DNA of 64,000 nucleotides from Streptomyces aureus (GCF_000725495.1 NZ_JNZD01000004.1:310001-374000), one strand, 5' to 3'; counted from the stretch's first letter, positions 33,000 through 42,527 are shown. Notes: a model not told the origin generated them from the letters alone. Numbers and translations are program-made.

Positions 33000-34529
33000 A
33001 TGCACGTTCCCCGCGACGCGCGCGCTCTGACCTCGACGCGCGTCACCCTGCTCACCGAAGGCACCTACCCGCACAGTCACGGCGGCGTCAGCGTCTGGTG
33101 CGACCAACTCGTCGACGGCATGCCCGACGTCGACTTCGGCGTCATCGCCGTGACCGGCACCGGAAGTGAACCGGTCGTGTGGGACATCCCCGCACAGGTC
33201 GTGGACGTCGTCGCGGTCCCCATGTGGGGGCCCGCGCCCGGAGGCCGCCCGCCGCTCGGGCGGCGCCGCAGGCAACTCGTCTCCGCCTACGAACAGTTCC
33301 TGACCGCCCTGCTCGACCCGTGCGCGGAGGACCTGTTCCCCTCCGCCCTGTACACGATGGCGGGAGCCGCGGCGGAGGGGACGCTGAGTCCCTTCCTGCG
33401 CGGCGACCGGGCGATCGGCGTCCTGGCCGGGGTGTGGAACCGCCCGGGGCTGGCCGTCCGCGAGGCCGGACCGACCCTGCACGACGCCGTCACCGCGACC
33501 GCCCTGCTGGAGCACGCGCTGCGCCCGCTGGCGGCGCCGCTGCCCGAGTACGGCGTGGCGCACGCGGTCAGCGGCGGCGTCGCGGTGCTGCCGGGGCTCG
33601 CCGCCCTCGAACGCCACGGTGTACCGCTGCTGTTGACCGAGCACGGCGTCTATCTGCGCGAGCGCTATCTCGGCTACCGCACGGCCCCGTACCGCTGGCC
33701 CGTCAAGGCGCTCGTGCTGGGCTTCTTCCGGCTGCTCGCCGAGGAGACGTACCGGCGCGCGGCCCTCGTCACTCCGGGCAACCGCTACAACCGGCTGTGG
33801 GAGGAACAGGGCGGTGCCGCGCCCGAGTCGATCCGCACCGTCTACAACGGCGTGGACCCGGCCATGTTCCCGCCGGCCGGCCCGGAGCCGGAGCGGCCGA
33901 CGCTGAGCTGGGCCGGCCGCGTCGATCCGATCAAGGACCTGGAGACCCTGATCCGGGCGTTCGCACTCGTACGGTCCCAACTCCCGGACGCGCGCCTGAG
34001 GTTGTTCGGCGGCACACCGCGCGGCGGAGAGGCCTACCGCGAGCGCTGCGAGGCGCTGGCCGCCGAGCTGGGACAGGCGGACGCGGTCACCTTCGAAGGC
34101 CGGGTCGACGACATCAAGGACGCCTACGCGGCGGGCAACGTCGTGATGCTCTCCAGCATCAGCGAGGGCTTCCCGTTCACACTGATCGAGGCCATGTCGT
34201 GCGGGCGGGCGACCGTCTCCACGGACGTGGGCGGGGTGCGCGAGGCCGTCGGCGACAGCGGACTCGTCGTGCCGCCCCGTGATCCGGGCGCCATGGCCGC
34301 CGCGGCCCTCGACCTGCTCGCCGACACCCGGCGGCGGGCCGCGATGGGCGAGGCCGCCCGGCTGCGGGTCATCGAGCAGTTCACGCTGCGGCAGACCGTG
34401 GACACCTTCCGGACCATCTATCTGGAGCTGTCGGCGCTCGGCCGGATCGTCGCGGGCGTACCCGCGCCGGTGAGGACCCCGCTCGCCGCGCCCGCGGGCG
34501 CGTCCACGGCGAGGAGCCTGGCCGGATGA
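33000..34529 (+). CDS. PelF-like GT4 glycosyltransferase (DUF3492)
   Basis: A 509-residue cytoplasmic glycosyltransferase of the PelF type. The N-terminal DUF3492 region begins VTLLTEGTYPHSHGGVSVWC; the C-terminal GT4 half has LSWAGRVDPIKDLETLIRAF and the nucleotide-sugar binding motif ISEGFPFTLIEAMSCGRATV with STDVGGVREAVG. PelF of Pseudomonas polymerises the GalNAc-rich Pel polysaccharide; family members use UDP-hexosamines. Here it heads an operon with a membrane protein, sugar-nucleotide enzymes and a spherulin-4 protein. ATG at 33000 follows GTGGAGCACATCC. Its stop overlaps the next start (ATGA at 34526). Confidence 0.88.
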   Translation: MHVPRDARALTSTRVTLLTEGTYPHSHGGVSVWCDQLVDGMPDVDFGVIAVTGTGSEPVVWDIPAQVVDVVAVPMWGPAPGGRPPLGRRRRQLVSAYEQFLTALLDPCAEDLFPSALYTMAGAAAEGTLSPFLRGDRAIGVLAGVWNRPGLAVREAGPTLHDAVTATALLEHALRPLAAPLPEYGVAHAVSGGVAVLPGLAALERHGVPLLLTEHGVYLRERYLGYRTAPYRWPVKALVLGFFRLLAEETYRRAALVTPGNRYNRLWEEQGGAAPESIRTVYNGVDPAMFPPAGPEPERPTLSWAGRVDPIKDLETLIRAFALVRSQLPDARLRLFGGTPRGGEAYRERCEALAAELGQADAVTFEGRVDDIKDAYAAGNVVMLSSISEGFPFTLIEAMSCGRATVSTDVGGVREAVGDSGLVVPPRDPGAMAAAALDLLADTRRRAAMGEAARLRVIEQFTLRQTVDTFRTIYLELSALGRIVAGVPAPVRTPLAAPAGASTARSLAG

Positions 34530-35792
34530 GCGGGCCCATGGCGCTGGAACCCGGGGGCACCGGGGGCGACACCCTGTCGCTGCGGCTCGCCGACGACCGT
34601 CCGCCCGCCCCTGGAGTCGGAGGGGCTGACCGCCGAGATCATCCAGGAGCGGTACGGACACCCGAACCTGTTCTCGCTCGCCTCCGCCCTCTACGAGCGG
34701 GTGCCGCGCACCTTTCCGGAGCCGCCGGAGCCGGCCGACCCGTGGCGTCCGGACCCGGTGCGCTGCGGCCTGCGCGGCGCCTTGTTCGCGCTGCCCGGCC
34801 TCGCCTATCTGCTGACCGGGCGGCTCTGGCACCCGGAGGACCTCGACGCCCTGGTGGCGGCCGGTCTCGTCTCCTGGGCCTGGGGCCAGGCGCTCGGCCA
34901 CCGGGCCCATCTGCGGATGGCCGCGGGCCGGCGCGAGGCGGGCCGGACCCTGCTGAAGGGGGCACCGCTCGGCGCGCTCGCCGCGACGGCGGCGGGGGCG
35001 CCGCTGGGCGGCTCCGTCACCGCGGTCGGGGCCGCCGCCGCCCAGTCGGTGTACCTCGCGGCGGCCGGTGTGCTGCTCGTGCTGGGCGGGGAGCGGCTGC
35101 TGCTGGCCGCGCTCGCCCCGCTGACCGCCGGGGCGGCCGCGCTGCCCTGGTGGGACCCCGGGACCGTGCCGCGCGTCGCCCTGCCGCTGCTGTCCGTGCT
35201 CGGCGCGGCCGTCGTGGCCGGCCTGGCGCTGCGGTCCACGCGTACCGCCTCCCCGGCCCCGGGCGGAGCCCGTCCCTCGCCGCTGCGGTCGCTGCCGTAC
35301 GGCCTGTTCGGGCTGTCGGCCGGTGTGCTGGTGCTGCTGGAGGGGCGGCAGCACCCGTACGCCGTGATCGCGCTGACGGTGAGCATGGGGCCGGCGGAAT
35401 GGCTCCTGTACCGGTATCGCGGGATGTCGGTGGGGGCGCTGCGCGCGACCGCGACCCCGGCCGCCTTCCTGCTGCGTTCGACCGGTGTCCTCTGTCTCTG
35501 CCTGCTCCTGTACGTGCTCCCGCTGCTGCCCGCGGCGCTGCTCACCGGCGCGGAGCCGGTGCCGCTGCTGCTGCTCGCCGCCACCCTGTGGACCGCGTTG
35601 CTGCTCCAGGCCTTCGGGGCCGCCTGGCAGCCGGCCCTCGTCTGTCTGACGGCGGCCTGCGGTGCCGCCGCGGCCATAGCCCTCGGCCTCCTGCCGGGCG
35701 CCGTCGCGCTGACCCTGGCCTGCGGCCCGGCCTGCGCCTGGCTGCTGCTCCGTGCCGTACGGCTGCTGGGCCGGCCCGCGTCGCACGCCTGA
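34526..35792 (+). pseudogene. Polytopic membrane protein of polysaccharide operon, frameshifted
   Basis: ATG at 34526 overlaps the PelF-like stop (ATGA) and opens MSGPMALEPGGTGGDTLSLR LADDRPP, then the frame runs into Arg/Gly-rich nonsense. The continuation LESEGLTAEIIQERYGHPNL FSLASALYERVP and all membrane segments lie in the next frame from about 34608 to 35792. One extra base (or two missing) in CCGCCCGCCCC at 34601-34610 explains this. The joined protein, about 420 residues, has some ten hydrophobic segments (LRGALFALPGLAYLLTG to GPACAWLLLRAVRLLG). By position it would be the membrane export/assembly partner of the glycosyltransferase, analogous to PelG, though I see no clear PelG homology. 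A GTG at 34701 could start a truncated 363-residue version. Confidence 0.65.
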
Positions 35793-35906
35793 GCCGCCCT
35801 CTCACCTTCTCGTCCCCGCACGGCCCGTCCGGACATGTCCGGAGGGTCGCCGTGCCCTCGTCCGCATCACCTGTCACCTGAGCAACCAACCGGAAGGACC
35901 AACGAG

Positions 35907-36908
35907 TTGACCACCCAACCGCTCGCCGCCGTCACCGGAGCCGAGGGTTTCATCGGTTCCCACCTCACCGAGGCGCTGGTCGCCTCCGGACACCGGGTGA
36001 GGGCGATGGCACAGTACAACTCCTTCTCCTCCTACGGCTGGCTGGAGACCCTGCGCCCCGAGGTCCTGGACCAGGTGGAGATCGTCCTGGGCGACGTCCG
36101 GGACCCGGGCTCGGTCCGGGGGCTGGCCGAAGGCGCCGACTGCGTCTACCACTTGGCCGCGCTCATCGCGATCCCGTACTCCTACCAGGCCCCGCACAGC
36201 TATGTGGACACCAACGTCACCGGCACCCTCAACGTGCTGGAGGCGGTGCGGGCGCTCGGCACCCCGAGGCTCGTGCACACCTCCACCAGCGAGACCTACG
36301 GCACCGCGCGGACCGTGCCGATCACCGAGGACCACCCGATCAACACCCAGTCCCCGTACGCGGCTTCGAAGGCGGGCGCGGACCGGCTGGCCGACAGCTA
36401 CCACGCGAGCTTCGGCACACCGGTGGTGACCCTGCGGCCGTTCAACACGTACGGCCCGCGCCAGTCGATGCGCGCGGTCATCCCCACGGTCATCGGCCAG
36501 GTGGCCGCGGGCGAGCGCACCATCACCCTCGGGGATCTGCGCCCCACCCGCGACTTCACCTTCGTCGAGGACACCGCGCAGGCGTTCCTGGCCGTGGGTA
36601 CGGCGCCCGCGGACGGGGTCGTGGGCCGCACCTTCAACGCCGGTACGGGCGGCGAGATCTCCGTCGGCGACCTGGTGGCGCTGATCGGCAAGGTGATGGA
36701 CACCGCCCTCGACGTCCGCGAGGACACGGACCGCATCCGGCCCGCCAACTCCGAGGTGATGCGGCTGGTCGCCGACGCGACCCGGCTGGCCGCGGCGACC
36801 GGCTGGAGCCCGGCGCACGACCTGGAGCGAGGGCTCGCGCGGACCGTCGAGTTCTTCCGCGAGCCGGCGAACCTGGCCCGCTACAAGACCGGCATCTACA
36901 ACATCTGA
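35907..36908 (+). CDS. Extended SDR: nucleotide-sugar 4,6-dehydratase/epimerase
   Basis: A 333-residue extended short-chain dehydrogenase. NAD motif VTGAEGFIGSHLTEAL at residues 9-24; catalytic region HTSTSETYGTA and YAASKAGADRLA (Tyr-x3-Lys); RPFNTYGPRQ and DFTFVEDTAQAFLAVG are typical of GDP-mannose 4,6-dehydratase-like and UDP-hexose epimerase families. It starts with TTG at 35907, well placed after GGAAGGA. It precedes the nucleotidyltransferase gene by 33 bp and probably acts on the sugar nucleotide that enzyme makes. The exact substrate cannot be read from sequence. Confidence 0.88.
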   Translation: MTTQPLAAVTGAEGFIGSHLTEALVASGHRVRAMAQYNSFSSYGWLETLRPEVLDQVEIVLGDVRDPGSVRGLAEGADCVYHLAALIAIPYSYQAPHSYVDTNVTGTLNVLEAVRALGTPRLVHTSTSETYGTARTVPITEDHPINTQSPYAASKAGADRLADSYHASFGTPVVTLRPFNTYGPRQSMRAVIPTVIGQVAAGERTITLGDLRPTRDFTFVEDTAQAFLAVGTAPADGVVGRTFNAGTGGEISVGDLVALIGKVMDTALDVREDTDRIRPANSEVMRLVADATRLAAATGWSPAHDLERGLARTVEFFREPANLARYKTGIYNI

Positions 36909-36941
36909 TCCGTCCCGCACGACTCACGAAGGAAGAACCTC

Positions 36942-37655
36942 ATGCACGCAGTGATTCTCGCGGGAGGCAAGGGCGTCCGCCTGCGGCCCTACACCACCGC
37001 GCTGCCCAAACCGCTCGTTCCCATCGGCGACCAGCACGCGATCCTGGAGATCGTGCTCCGCCAGCTCGCCTCCTGCGGCTTCACCAGCTGCACCATCGCC
37101 GTGGGCCACCTGGGCGGGATCATCCGCGCCTACGTCGGCGACGGGGCCAAGTGGGGCATGGCCATCGACTACTCCACCGAGGAGAGCCCGCTGGGCACCA
37201 TGGGCCCGCTGCTGACCATGCGGGACCGGCTGCCCGAGTCGTTCCTGGTGATGAACGGCGACGTGCTCACCGACCTCGACTTCGGCGACGTCCTCGCGCA
37301 GCACCGGATCTCGGGGGCCCCGCTCACCATCGCGACGTACGCCCGCAAGGTGCGGATCGACTTCGGGGTGCTGACCACCGACGAGCGCAAGGTGGTCGCG
37401 TTCACCGAGAAGCCGAGCATGGACTACCGCGTCTCGATGGGCGTCTACGGCCTGTCGCGCTCGACGCTGGAGAACTACACGCCGGGGCTGCCGCTGGGCT
37501 TCGACGAGCTGGTCCTCGACCTGCTGAGCGGCGGCGACGAGCCGCACGCCTACGCGTTCGACGGGTACTGGCTCGACATCGGCCGCCCGGACGACTACGA
37601 CCGGGCCAACGCCGAGTTCACCACCCGCAAGTCGCTGCTGCTCAAGGGAGCCTGA
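36942..37655 (+). CDS. Sugar-1-phosphate nucleotidyltransferase
   Basis: A 237-residue NTP_transferase enzyme: signature MHAVILAGGKGVRLRPYTTA, lysine in LPKPLVPIGD, FLVMNGDVLTDLDF for the metal site, and TEKPS. It makes an NDP-hexose from NTP and hexose-1-phosphate. It is shorter than ADP- or UDP-glucose pyrophosphorylases and close to mannose-1-phosphate guanylyltransferase-like single-domain forms. ATG at 36942 follows GAAGGAAGAACCTC. It lies between two SDR enzymes in the polysaccharide operon. Confidence 0.9.
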   Translation: MHAVILAGGKGVRLRPYTTALPKPLVPIGDQHAILEIVLRQLASCGFTSCTIAVGHLGGIIRAYVGDGAKWGMAIDYSTEESPLGTMGPLLTMRDRLPESFLVMNGDVLTDLDFGDVLAQHRISGAPLTIATYARKVRIDFGVLTTDERKVVAFTEKPSMDYRVSMGVYGLSRSTLENYTPGLPLGFDELVLDLLSGGDEPHAYAFDGYWLDIGRPDDYDRANAEFTTRKSLLLKGA

Positions 37656-37662
37656 CCACCGC

Positions 37663-38586
37663 ATGCGCATTCTCGTCCTGGGCTCCACCGGCTATCTGGG
37701 CGGCCATGTCGTGGAGCACCTGCGCGCCCTCGCGGGCGTGCGGGTGCTCCACGGCGGGCGCTCGCCGGCCGCGGAGTTCGCCATCGACCTGGCCACCGCT
37801 CCCCGGGAGCGGCTGGCCGCGACGCTGGCGGCGGCCGCGCCCGACGCCGTCATCAACTGCGCCGGTGCGACCGGCGGCGACGCGGTGACCCTCGCGGAGG
37901 TCAACTCCCGTGGTCCCGCGGTCCTCTGCGCGGCGCTGCGGGAGGCGGCGCCGGCCGCCCGGCTGATCCATCTGGGCTCGGCCGCCGAATACGGGCCCGG
38001 TGTCCCGGACACCGCCACGGCCGAGTCCGCGGCCACCCGGCCGCTGAACCCGTACGGGGCCACCAAGCTCGCGGGCACGGTCACCGTCACCACCTCCGGT
38101 CTGGACGCGGTGGTTCTGCGCGTGGGCAATCCCGTGGGCCCGGGAGCACCGGCCTCGGGGCTGCCGGGCCGGATCGCGGGACTGCTCCGCGGGGCGGGTC
38201 CGGACCCGGACGCGGTCGTCCGGCTCGGCGATCTCTCGGCGTACCGCGACTTCGTCGACGCGCGTGACGTGGCCCGGGCGGCGGTCGCCGCGGCGACGGT
38301 CCCCGGGCAGCTGCCGCGGGTCCTGAACATCGGGGGCGGCAAGGCCGTCCCGGTGCGCGACCTGGTGACCGGGCTCGCGCGGGTCGCCGGGTTCCGGGGG
38401 CGCATCGAGGAGAACGGCGGCGGTTCAGCCCGCTCGGGCGGGGTGTCCTGGCAGTGCTCCGACATCTCCGCGGCCGAGGAGGCTCTCGGCTGGCGGCCGG
38501 CGCTGACCCTCGACGACTCGCTGGCCGCGCTCTGGGCCGTGGGAGCCGGTGCCGCCCCCGGGGCCGGAGGCGGCTTCCCCGCATGA
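37663..38586 (+). CDS. NAD-dependent epimerase/dehydratase (SDR)
   Basis: A 307-residue extended SDR: MRILVLGSTGYLGGHVVEHL for the Rossmann motif, LIHLGSAAEYGPG and PYGATKLAG (Tyr-x3-Lys) for catalysis, RDFVDARDVARAAVAA late in the fold. It resembles dTDP-4-dehydrorhamnose reductase/UDP-sugar epimerase types. Start is 7 bp after the nucleotidyltransferase stop; its stop overlaps the spherulin-4 gene (ATGA). Probably provides a second modification of the operon's nucleotide sugar. Confidence 0.85.
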   Translation: MRILVLGSTGYLGGHVVEHLRALAGVRVLHGGRSPAAEFAIDLATAPRERLAATLAAAAPDAVINCAGATGGDAVTLAEVNSRGPAVLCAALREAAPAARLIHLGSAAEYGPGVPDTATAESAATRPLNPYGATKLAGTVTVTTSGLDAVVLRVGNPVGPGAPASGLPGRIAGLLRGAGPDPDAVVRLGDLSAYRDFVDARDVARAAVAAATVPGQLPRVLNIGGGKAVPVRDLVTGLARVAGFRGRIEENGGGSARSGGVSWQCSDISAAEEALGWRPALTLDDSLAALWAVGAGAAPGAGGGFPA

Positions 38587-39245
38587 GCCTGCTGATTCCG
38601 CTCTACGTCCACCCGGCCGAGGACCCCGGCGCCTGGCACCGGCTGATCGGCGCGGCCGACCGGACGTACGGCGTCGTCATCAACCCGGCCGACGGGCCGG
38701 GCGCGGGTCCCGATCCCGCGTTCACGGCGGCGGCGCACGCGCTGCGCTCGGCGGGTGCCCGGCTGCTGGGCTATGTGGACACCGACTACGGCGCGCGCGA
38801 TCCCGCTCTGGTCGCCGAGGAGGCCGCGCGGCACCGGGACTGGTACGGGACGCAGGGGTGCTTCCTGGACCGGGTGGCGCCGACCGCGGCGGAACTGCCG
38901 GGCTGCAGACGGCTGGTGCAGAGCCTGCGCCGGCTCGGGGCGGCTCCGGTCGTGCTGAACATGGGCGTCCACCCGGCGCCCGGTTACACCCGCTTCGCCG
39001 ATCTGATCGTCACGTTCGAGGGTCACTGGTCCACGTACGTGTCGGCGTTCAGCAGGCCGCCGTGGACCGCGCGCCACCCGCCCGAGTTGTTCTGTCATCT
39101 GGTCTACGGCGTCCCCGAGGCACTCGTCCCGCTGGCCGTCCGCACCGCGCGGGACCGCGGTGCGGCGGTGGCCGGTCCGGTGACCGGCGAACTGCCCAAT
39201 CCCTGGGCTCGGTTGACGCCGGCGCTGAGCGAACGGGAGTGCTGA
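38583..39245 (+). CDS. Spherulation-specific family 4 (spherulin 4) protein
   Basis: A 220-residue TIM-barrel-like protein of the spherulin-4 family: [77 protein letters not shown]. The fungal relative Sph3 (GH135) cleaves galactosamine-containing glycans using a DE pair and a later Glu. Here the pair reads DR (FLDR), while the later Glu (VTFEGHW) is kept, so activity may differ. No signal peptide is visible, unlike secreted relatives, which fits an intracellular or membrane-complex role. It overlaps the epimerase by 4 bp and closes the operon. Confidence 0.82.
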   Translation: MSLLIPLYVHPAEDPGAWHRLIGAADRTYGVVINPADGPGAGPDPAFTAAAHALRSAGARLLGYVDTDYGARDPALVAEEAARHRDWYGTQGCFLDRVAPTAAELPGCRRLVQSLRRLGAAPVVLNMGVHPAPGYTRFADLIVTFEGHWSTYVSAFSRPPWTARHPPELFCHLVYGVPEALVPLAVRTARDRGAAVAGPVTGELPNPWARLTPALSEREC

Positions 39246-39486
39246 GCGCGGCTTTTGGCGGCCGGTCGGGCAGTGCCGTTCCACTTCTTCCGACCCCATG
39301 GCATGTCTAGGTCAAATCTGCGAGGCTTTCCGATGCCGTCGCCCTGACCCCAGGGTGACGGCACGGAAATCTCACCAGGCGACCGCGCGCACCCGCACGC
39401 GGCCGCGGCCGGCCAGCGGCGCACCCCAGTCGTCCCGGCCGGCCACCGAGCAGGCCGGAATCCCGGCCGCCTCAAAGGAGTTTCGT
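39246..39486. promoter_or_regulatory. Upstream region of secreted M1 peptidase
   Basis: It contains ATGTCTAGGTCAAATC (39302-39317), which shares GTCTAG with the DasR-type (dre) pattern but matches only about 8 of 12 core positions, and TCTAGGTC could also hold a -10. No gene is seen. Confidence 0.3.
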
Positions 39487-41349
39487 GTGAGACCGACCCC
39501 CCTCAAGGCCCTGGCGGCACGCGTCCTCACCGTCGTCGCCCTGGCCGCAGTCTCGCTTCCCGGCACCCCCGCGGCAGCCTCGCCGGGCACGGCCCCGGCC
39601 GCCGCGGCCGCCTGCACCCCCTCCCAGGTGGTGACCAACGGCGGCTTCGAGAGCGGTACGTCCCCCTGGACCCAGTCCTCGACCAGTGTGATCACCAGCC
39701 GCAGCGGCCAGAGCGCCCACGGCGGCACCAGCTTCGCCTGGCTGGACGGCACCGGCGGCACCCACACCGACACGCTCTCGCAGAGCGTCACCATTCCGTC
39801 CGGGTGCAGCAGCGCCAGCCTGACGTTCTGGCTGCACATCGACACGACGGAGACGACCTCGTCGACGGCCTACGACAAGCTGACGGCGAAGATCGGCAGC
39901 ACCACCCTCGCGACGTACTCGAACCTCAACAAGGCGTCCGGGTACGCCCAGAAGACGTTCGACGTCTCAGCGTTCGCCGGCCAGACCGTCACCCTCGCCT
40001 TCACCGGCACCGAGGACTCCAGTCTCCAGACGAGCTTCGTCCTCGACGACATCGCCCTGAACACCTCCGGTGGCACGACGCCGCCGGCCGACTCGACCCG
40101 CACCCCCGCCGCCCCCGGCTACACGGTCAACCTGACCAGCAACACGAGCGGGACCAGCTGGAGCGGGCACGAGAGCGTGACCTTCACCAACGCCTCCTCC
40201 ACCTCGCTCAGCGAGGTGTACCTGAGGCTGTGGGACAACTACCACGGCACCTGCTCCGCGATGCCCATCGTCGTGAGCAACGTCAGCGGCGGCACCGCCG
40301 GTTCGCTCTCGGTGAGCTGCACGGCCCTCCAGATCAGCCTGTCCTCGCCGCTGGCCCAGGGCCAGAGCGCCACGATCGGCTTCGACCTGGCCATCACCGT
40401 GCCCAGCGGCGCCGACCGGTTCGGCTACGACGGCGCCTTCGTCAACATCGGCAACGCCCTGCCCGTCCTCGCGGTCAAGGACGGATCCGGCTGGCACCTG
40501 GACCCCTACACCAACAACGGCGAGTCCTTCTACTCCCTGGCCGCCGACTTCAAGGTGACCCTGGACCACCCGACGAGCCTGCTCGTCCCGGCCACCGGCA
40601 CCTCGGTCGACACCGCCGGATCGAGCGGCCGTACGGTCACCACCGCCACGGCGTCCAAGGTCCGCGACTTCGCCTGGGCCGCGGGGCCGTTCAGCAAGAT
40701 CTCCGGCACCTCCACCGCCGGCACCGCGATCAACATCTACTCCGTGACGGGCATCAGCTCCTCCGACTCCCAGTCGATGCTGGCCACCGCCAAGTCCGCG
40801 GTGGACGCCCACGCTGCGCGCTTCGGCGCGTACCCGTACGGCGAGCTGGACGCGGTGATCGACAACAACTACTGGTTCGGCGGCATGGAGTACCCCGGAT
40901 TCGTCCTCGACCTGGTCAGCACCACGGCGCTGACCCACGAGATCGGTCACCAGTGGTTCTACGGGATCGTCGGTGACGACGAGTACAACAGCCCGTGGCT
41001 GGACGAGGCGTTCACGGACTACGCCACCGACCTGGCGCAGGGCAAGACCGGCACCAGCTGCTGGAGCAGCGTCTCCTGGGCCTCGTCCGCGGAGAAGATC
41101 ACCAACTCGATGGCGTACTGGGACGCGCACTCGTCCCGCTACTCCACCGTCGTCTACGGCTACGGCAAGTGCGCCCTGCACGACCTGCGGCGCGTGCTCG
41201 GCGACACGGTGATGGCCAACCTGCTCAAGAGCTACGCCACTTCGCACTGGTACGGCGTCTCGACCACGGCCGAGTTCAAGGCGGCCGCGCAGGCCGCCAC
41301 GACCACGGACCTGACGTCGTTCTGGACGACGCACCGCATCGAGGGCTGA
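39487..41349 (+). CDS. Secreted M1-family metallopeptidase with N-terminal beta domain
   Basis: A 620-residue secreted protein. Signal peptide residues 1-32 ([20 protein letters not shown]). Residues about 40-195 form a jelly-roll domain ([13 protein letters not shown] opens it; FVLDDIAL ends it) like carbohydrate-binding or P/Homo B-like modules. After a Thr/Pro linker the M1 peptidase follows: substrate motif FGGMEYPG in place of GAMEN, and zinc site HEIGHQW (His484, Glu485, His488) with Glu507 eighteen residues on in LDEAF. The C-terminal HEAT-like domain of large aminopeptidases is missing. GTG at 39487 follows AAAGGAG. A strong terminator follows, so it is monocistronic. Confidence 0.92.
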   Translation: MRPTPLKALAARVLTVVALAAVSLPGTPAAASPGTAPAAAAACTPSQVVTNGGFESGTSPWTQSSTSVITSRSGQSAHGGTSFAWLDGTGGTHTDTLSQSVTIPSGCSSASLTFWLHIDTTETTSSTAYDKLTAKIGSTTLATYSNLNKASGYAQKTFDVSAFAGQTVTLAFTGTEDSSLQTSFVLDDIALNTSGGTTPPADSTRTPAAPGYTVNLTSNTSGTSWSGHESVTFTNASSTSLSEVYLRLWDNYHGTCSAMPIVVSNVSGGTAGSLSVSCTALQISLSSPLAQGQSATIGFDLAITVPSGADRFGYDGAFVNIGNALPVLAVKDGSGWHLDPYTNNGESFYSLAADFKVTLDHPTSLLVPATGTSVDTAGSSGRTVTTATASKVRDFAWAAGPFSKISGTSTAGTAINIYSVTGISSSDSQSMLATAKSAVDAHAARFGAYPYGELDAVIDNNYWFGGMEYPGFVLDLVSTTALTHEIGHQWFYGIVGDDEYNSPWLDEAFTDYATDLAQGKTGTSCWSSVSWASSAEKITNSMAYWDAHSSRYSTVVYGYGKCALHDLRRVLGDTVMANLLKSYATSHWYGVSTTAEFKAAAQAATTTDLTSFWTTHRIEG

Positions 41350-41377
41350 CCCCTCCGCCCGGGGCCCGTTCCCGGGT

Positions 41378-41413
41378 CCGCCGCGGTGACACCTCCGGGA
41401 GTCACCGCGGCGG
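41378..41413 (+). terminator. Terminator of M1 peptidase gene
   Basis: CCGCCGCGGTGAC pairs perfectly with GTCACCGCGGCGG (13 bp) across a 10-nt loop, 28 bp after the stop. Confidence 0.85.
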
Positions 41414-41525
41414 GCATGGCCGGCCGGGTCGCGGGCAGGTTCCGCCGTACGGCGGCTCCCGGTCCGGGAGCACGGCGCCCGATCATGGGATCAGGGAGCC
41501 GCCGGGCTCGGTGCGAGGAGACGTC

Positions 41526-42497
41526 ATGCTGTTGGTACCGCCCCCGTTCGACCCCGAGCTGGACGTCGCCCTCGCGGCGGCCGGGCCCACCGTGCCGTCC
41601 GGACCGACGCTCGCGGACATCGCCGCGCTGCGCGCGCTCCAGGAATCCGCCGCGGTCGGCTGCGACCCGACGGACGGCGGGGCCTTCACGGCCACGGACC
41701 TCACGGTGCCGGGACCGGAGGGTGCTCCCGGCGTCCCGCTGCTGGTCGTGCGGCCCACGGCGCCCTCCCGGAACGGCCCGCGTCCGGTGATCTACCACGC
41801 GCACGGCGGCGGCATGGTCCTGGGCACCAACCGGGCCGGTCTGGAGGTCGTCCTGGAGTGGGCGAGGGAGCTCGACGCGGTCGTGGTGTCGGTGGAATAC
41901 CGGCTCGCCCCCGAACACCCCTACCCGGCCGGGGTGGAGGACGTCTACGCCGGGCTGCTGTGGACCGCCGGGCACGCCGGGGAGCTGGGCGGCGATCCGG
42001 AGCGGATCGTGATCGCGGGCGCCAGCGCGGGCGGCGGACTCACCGCCGCGCTCGCCCTGCTCGCCCGGGACCGTCAGGGGCCCCGGGCACTCGGACAGGT
42101 CCTGATGTATCCGATGCTCGACGACCGCAACGACAGCCCGTCCGCGCACCAGATGGCGGGCGTCGGCGCCTGGGACCGCACGGCCAACGAGACCGCCTGG
42201 ACCGCCGTGCTGGGCGAGGCCCGCGGCGGCCCGGACGTCCCCGCCTACGCGGCTCCGGCACGGGCCACGGACCTCTCGGGCCTGCCCCCGGCCTTCCTCG
42301 ACGTCGGCTCCGCGGAGACCTTCCGCGACGAGGTCGTCGACTACGCGTCGCGGATCTGGCAGGCGGGCGGGATCGCCGAACTCCACGTGTGGCCCGGCGG
42401 GTTCCACGGTTTCGACGCCTTCGCCCCGCACACCACGCTCTCCCGGACCGCCCGTGCCGCCCGGCTCGCCTGGCTGCGCCGGATCCTGGCCCGCTGA
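41526..42497 (+). CDS. Alpha/beta hydrolase, HSL family esterase
   Basis: A 323-residue cytoplasmic esterase/lipase of the hormone-sensitive lipase group: oxyanion motif YHAHGGGMVLG, nucleophile Ser in IVIAGASAGGGLTAA, acid in DVGSAETFRDEV and His in WPGGFHGFDAF. VSVEYRLAPEHPYPAG is diagnostic. ATG at 41526 follows GAGGAGACGTC. It is isolated between the peptidase terminator and convergent genes. The ester substrate is unknown. Confidence 0.92.
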   Translation: MLLVPPPFDPELDVALAAAGPTVPSGPTLADIAALRALQESAAVGCDPTDGGAFTATDLTVPGPEGAPGVPLLVVRPTAPSRNGPRPVIYHAHGGGMVLGTNRAGLEVVLEWARELDAVVVSVEYRLAPEHPYPAGVEDVYAGLLWTAGHAGELGGDPERIVIAGASAGGGLTAALALLARDRQGPRALGQVLMYPMLDDRNDSPSAHQMAGVGAWDRTANETAWTAVLGEARGGPDVPAYAAPARATDLSGLPPAFLDVGSAETFRDEVVDYASRIWQAGGIAELHVWPGGFHGFDAFAPHTTLSRTARAARLAWLRRILAR

Positions 42498-42527
42498 CCC
42501 GGCAACTTCCTTCGTGCCGAGGGCCGT

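Noticed and set aside
32835..35786. A 983-codon open frame on the minus strand opposite the PelF-like and membrane genes
   Set aside because: Gln/Arg/Gly/Pro-rich low-complexity product with no motif; it is the shadow of the high-GC3 genes on the plus strand.
39302..39317. DasR (dre) operator before the M1 peptidase
   Set aside because: Only GTCTAG and a few flanking bases fit; about a third of the core positions differ.
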